8,062 bases of DNA from Persephonella sp. (lineage in GTDB: Bacteria > Aquificota > Aquificia > Aquificales > Hydrogenothermaceae). The DNA is taken from positions 1 through 8,062 of the forward strand of contig JALTAS010000199.1 of assembly GCA_027058925.1 (NCBI GenBank), read 5' to 3'. The position numbers were made by a program, and so were the translations under genes. Shown one piece after another: positions 5,284 through 8,062 of the stretch (the stretch's first letter is position 1; each line of letters begins with the position of its first letter). The notes under the pieces are model-generated. The model saw only the letters and a program-made list of their open reading frames with translations, searched no databases and was not told where the DNA came from.

Positions 5284-6231
5284 TTACTTATAAAACTTAA
5301 GAAGACTGAGATCCTTATTCTGCATTATTGATGCGAGTGTTGCCTCATAAGCTGTTTTAGCCTTTTCAAGATGGGAAATGGCACCTGCATAATCAGTGTC
5401 TTCTAATTTTGATATTAGATTAGAAAAATCTACTCTTAAGGTTTCATTCTGCTCTTTTATGCTATCTGCAACAACAATCTGCTCTCCTATCATTGATCTG
5501 TGCTGCATTATCTGGTCTAAACCTATATCAAAAGCTTCAAGAACAGGTACAGCTCCGTAAGAATTACCATCAATCTGAACATTGATGTAATCAGAAGGGT
5601 TATAAAGCCTTGAAAGGTCTCCAGAATCTATAATCTCTATTATCTTATCTATTGTTTCAACGATAAGCATTTTGTTGCTTATCTCGTTAACTCCTAAGTA
5701 AGATTTCCCACTGAATGTTGTGTTAAGTTCAACCCCTTTTGCAACAGGAACTGTTGTCTCCACAGTTTCCCCATTGTAGGTACCATCAGAAGCAAATGGA
5801 TCTACCTGAGATTTAACCCCTCCAAAAAGCCTTGAGTCTCCTATAGCAACATTTGCCTGATTAAGTATGTAATCTCTCATAGACTGGAAGTAATCTTTCA
5901 GAATCTGTGCATCCTCCTGATCAATAACACCTGTGTTTAAAAGTCTGACAATCTCAACTCTTGTTTCCTGCGCGGTATTTACTATTGTCCCAAGTGTGCT
6001 TTCAGCAACATCAAGATGATTTTTAACCATATCAATATTACGGTTGTAGGTCTCAATATCTTCAGTCAGTTTCTTCAGCCTTAGAGATCTTACATTATCC
6101 ACAGTATTATCTGATGGGGAGAGAATCTTTTTCCCTGAAGAAAGCTCTCTTGTATATCTCTCAAGATCCTTTTCTCTTATCCTGTCGTATTTTATAAATG
6201 TATCAAAAAACGCTATATCAGGAATTCTCAT
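5284..6231 (-). CDS. flgL: Flagellar hook-filament junction protein FlgL (HAP3)
   Basis: FlgL forms the ring between FlgK and the first flagellin subunits. The 315 residues show the flagellin-like layout of the family: an N-terminal helical region (about 1-140) with MRIPDIAFFDTFIKYD, LERYTRELSSGKKILSPSDN and LDVAESTLGTIVNTAQETRVEIVRLLNTG; a beta-rich central domain (about 145-245, SRLFGGVKSQVDPF, NTTFSGKSYLG); and a C-terminal helix (about 255-315) ending AISHLEKAKTAYEATLASIMQNKDLSLLKFYK. The length is typical. The ATG at 6229-6231 has AGGTGA 6 bases upstream. It lies 66 bases after flgK on the same strand and has its own sigma-28 promoter in that gap, so it can be made from both its own transcript and flgK readthrough. 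Confidence 0.95.
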   Translation of the reverse strand: MRIPDIAFFDTFIKYDRIREKDLERYTRELSSGKKILSPSDNTVDNVRSLRLKKLTEDIETYNRNIDMVKNHLDVAESTLGTIVNTAQETRVEIVRLLNTGVIDQEDAQILKDYFQSMRDYILNQANVAIGDSRLFGGVKSQVDPFASDGTYNGETVETTVPVAKGVELNTTFSGKSYLGVNEISNKMLIVETIDKIIEIIDSGDLSRLYNPSDYINVQIDGNSYGAVPVLEAFDIGLDQIMQHRSMIGEQIVVADSIKEQNETLRVDFSNLISKLEDTDYAGAISHLEKAKTAYEATLASIMQNKDLSLLKFYK

Positions 6232-6266
6232 AACCTTTCACCTGACTTTATTCAGTTTTGAGCTTA

Positions 6267-6293
6267 TTATCGGTATTAATAATTTATTTTTTA
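6267..6293 (-). promoter_or_regulatory. Sigma-28 (FliA) promoter of flgL
   Basis: On the minus strand, TAAA (6290-6293), a 15-base spacer, then ACCGATAA (6267-6274). This fits the sigma-28 consensus with one mismatch in the -10 box. It fills the flgK-flgL gap: the -35 begins 4 bases after the flgK stop, and the -10 ends 35 bases before the flgL ATG. Confidence 0.85.
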
Positions 6294-6297
6294 GTAA

Positions 6298-7755
6298 TCA
6301 CTTAACAAGATTTAAAACTGTCTGTAAAAGCTCATCTGTAACATTTATTATTTTAGCAGAAGCTTCATATGCTCTTTGTAGTTTTGTCAGGTTAATAAGC
6401 TCCTCATCAATATTTACAGAAGATATCTCTTTCATTTTTTGATCAATACTTTCAAGCAAAAAGCCTGAATCTTTGGCAAGGGTTTTAATTTTAGAGAGCT
6501 CTGAAGAAACAGGGGTGACTATGTTTGAACTGTAAAACTCATGGAAGGATTTTTCCTTTATTAGATTGTAGTTTGCAATGTTCTTCAGGTTGTAGGTTAT
6601 CCCACCAATAGTAATTGATCCATCTGAAAGAAGATCTGTTTCTTCGGCAGAGGTTAAAACGCCGGTTATGTCATCTTTAATATTAATTATCTTCTTGATA
6701 TTTGTGTTGTCAGAATTTGTGTATGCAGGGTCTGATGCTGCAGCTATCTGTTTTGGATCTGATATACTTACAACTATATTTGATGCATCAATGTTTGTGA
6801 GGGAGCTTTCTGGATCTATTCCAAAAAAGTCAATACCTGTATTTCCATTAAGATCATAACCCTGTCTGTGCTGTTTGTTTACAATCAGTGCAAAGGTTGT
6901 AGTAAAATCATTAAGCTGATCTATAGCCTCATTGACTTTTTTGATTCCCTTGATGTATCCTCCTATCTTTCCATTTCCCAGTACATCTGTTACATTGTTT
7001 CCTCCTATTCTTACAACCGGATTCCCTGAGCTATCTGTCTCAAAGGTTGCTTTACTGACCTGATCATAAACAACAAGTGAAAAACCTTTGGCTGTAAAAA
7101 GATCAACAGTTTTATCCTCATTTATTCTGATTTTTACATCAATGAGTGATGAGATCTCTTTAAGTATCCTGTCCCTTTCATCTAAAAACTCATTAAGCCT
7201 TACCTCATCGTTGAAAAAGAACTTTATATTTTTGTTTACATAGGCAAGCTGTTTTGTCAGGTTATTCAGTTTCTGTAAGTTGTCTTTTATAGATAGTGAG
7301 GTTTTTTCCTTTATATTCTGGAGGGAGTCATAGTCGTTTCTGATCCTGCCTACAAGGGCTGTTGCTTTTGATATAACAGAGTATCTTGCTGCAAGATCAT
7401 CCGGATTAACAGCAACATCATTAAATGAGTTAAAAAAGTCATTAAGCTGGGAAGAAAGTCCTGATCCCATTATGTCATTATAAAGGGATTCTATCTGCTG
7501 GAGTATATCCTGATAACCTTCATATCCTGTTTTCTGATTGTTAGCTCCCAGATATCTATCAAAAAGTGCCCTGTCAAAGACCCTTTCTATTTTTTGCAGA
7601 TATACACTGCTTGCAGGCATGTCAGATAAATGGTTAACCCTTCTTGCGTATCCTTCTGTGTAAAGATTTGTCATATTTTTGTTGACATTATCCATGGCTC
7701 TTTTATGCGTAAGCAATGACTGTCCTGCCATAGAAAGGGCAAAGAAAAGAGACAT
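6298..7755 (-). CDS. flgK: Flagellar hook-associated protein FlgK (HAP1)
   Basis: FlgK is the first hook-filament junction protein, exported after the hook is complete. The 485 residues are somewhat shorter than the roughly 550 of enterobacterial FlgK. The N-terminal rod/hook-type helix is SLFFALSMAGQSLLTHKRAMDNVNKNMTNLYTEGYARR (2-39), where the usual NIAN is replaced by NMTN. A FlgK-type helical domain follows (about 75-215, YQDILQQIESLYND, LSSQLNDFFNSFNDVAVNPDD), then a variable central part, and the conserved C-terminal helix at about 446-485 (VNIDEELINLTKLQRAYEASAKIINVTDELLQTVLN). The ATG at 7753-7755 has GAGG 7 bases upstream and a sigma-28 promoter within 61 bases. flgM or flgN, often found just upstream of flgK, is not recognisable here; a small membrane protein occupies that place. 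Confidence 0.96.
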   Translation of the reverse strand: MSLFFALSMAGQSLLTHKRAMDNVNKNMTNLYTEGYARRVNHLSDMPASSVYLQKIERVFDRALFDRYLGANNQKTGYEGYQDILQQIESLYNDIMGSGLSSQLNDFFNSFNDVAVNPDDLAARYSVISKATALVGRIRNDYDSLQNIKEKTSLSIKDNLQKLNNLTKQLAYVNKNIKFFFNDEVRLNEFLDERDRILKEISSLIDVKIRINEDKTVDLFTAKGFSLVVYDQVSKATFETDSSGNPVVRIGGNNVTDVLGNGKIGGYIKGIKKVNEAIDQLNDFTTTFALIVNKQHRQGYDLNGNTGIDFFGIDPESSLTNIDASNIVVSISDPKQIAAASDPAYTNSDNTNIKKIINIKDDITGVLTSAEETDLLSDGSITIGGITYNLKNIANYNLIKEKSFHEFYSSNIVTPVSSELSKIKTLAKDSGFLLESIDQKMKEISSVNIDEELINLTKLQRAYEASAKIINVTDELLQTVLNLVK

Positions 7756-7788
7756 AACTTTACCTCATTTTAAGATTGGTTATTAATA

Positions 7789-7816
7789 TTATCGGCAGAA
7801 GCTATAGAATATTTTA
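7789..7816 (-). promoter_or_regulatory. Sigma-28 (FliA) promoter of flgK
   Basis: On the minus strand, TAAA (7813-7816), a 16-base spacer, then a perfect GCCGATAA (7789-7796), 33 bases before the flgK ATG. The -35 element contains the TAA stop (7814-7816) of the upstream membrane-protein gene. The spacer is one base longer than at the other two sigma-28 sites in the window. Confidence 0.85.
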
Positions 7817-8062
7817 GTCCTGAAAGTTCTTTAGCTCTTCCTGATCTATCTTTTCCTGTTTTTTGAATATTTCTGTATTTTTCTTTTCTATATAATCCTG
7901 ATTTTTATAAACATAATAAAAAGTAATCACATAACCTGTGAAGGCAACTGTGTGAAAAATCACCTGAACAGGACTTAAAAGCCCTTCATCAAACACAAGT
8001 GAAAGTATTTCTGAAACAACAGCAGAAAGAAATATAAAGAAAAAGGTGATTCCGTATAGTAT
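7814..8062 (-). CDS. Small membrane protein of unknown function, C-terminal part (5' end outside window)
   Basis: The frame is open from the right edge of the window to a TAA at 7814-7816, giving 82 residues with the start still outside. The GTG at 7994-7996 is probably an internal Val, since the frame and the hydrophobic pattern continue upstream of it. Two membrane segments are visible: ILYGITFFFIFLSAVVSEIL at the edge and VQVIFHTVAFTGYVITFYYV near the middle. A charged tail of about 30 residues follows (KNQDYIEKKNTEIFKKQEKIDQEELKNFQD), probably cytoplasmic and helical. I do not recognise the family. It lies just upstream of flgK on the same strand, but the flgK promoter starts at its stop codon, so a flagellar role cannot be assumed. 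Confidence 0.6.
   Translation of the reverse strand: MLYGITFFFIFLSAVVSEILSLVFDEGLLSPVQVIFHTVAFTGYVITFYYVYKNQDYIEKKNTEIFKKQEKIDQEELKNFQD

Noticed and set aside
6668..6859. 63-residue plus-strand frame inside flgK
   Set aside because: Antisense to flgK coding with no ribosome site or family signal.

Overview
The window is a late flagellar gene cluster, AT-rich by eye, from a bacterium that looks like a member of the Aquificota. The best clue is the flagellin C-terminus: its run from IRNVDFAKEM to the end at PQLVLQLLR closely resembles, from memory, the Aquifex flagellin tail. The low-GC, lysine/isoleucine-rich coding suggests the Hydrogenothermaceae (Persephonella/Sulfurihydrogenibium type) rather than Aquifex, but that placement is inference. 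All genes look intact except the two cut by the window edges, and I see no mobile elements, CRISPR arrays, rRNA or tRNA genes.

Layout. Plus strand, 2-5282: the end of a SAM-dependent methyltransferase; a family 2 glycosyltransferase with a helical/TPR tail, overlapping it by 4 bp; flagellin; FlaG; the filament cap FliD; the flagellin chaperone FliS; and a 76-codon FliT-like gene with no ATG, GTG or TTG at its start. Minus strand, 8062-5284: the end of a small unrecognised membrane protein, then the hook-filament junction proteins FlgK and FlgL. The two blocks converge, with a single base between the fliT-like and flgL stop codons.

Regulation. Three sigma-28 (FliA) type promoters can be read directly: TAAA-N15-TCCGATAA before flagellin (inside the 3' end of the glycosyltransferase gene), TAAA-N15-ACCGATAA before flgL, and TAAA-N16-GCCGATAA before flgK. 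No such promoter is visible before flaG, fliD, fliS or the fliT-like gene. They probably depend on readthrough from flagellin past a long hairpin at 2913-2955, which could set a high flagellin to cap/chaperone ratio.

How the genes work together: FlgK and FlgL form the junction on the hook, FliD caps the growing filament, flagellin is the filament subunit, and FliS with the FliT-like protein would be the cytoplasmic export chaperones. FlaG is a filament-associated accessory protein. The two upstream enzymes are good candidates for flagellin glycosylation. The most unusual signal is at 1985-2022, where the flagellin -10 box is a perfect 8-base complement of the flagellin Shine-Dalgarno region. 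Transcripts coming from the glycosyltransferase gene can therefore hide the flagellin ribosome site, while transcripts started at the sigma-28 promoter cannot.
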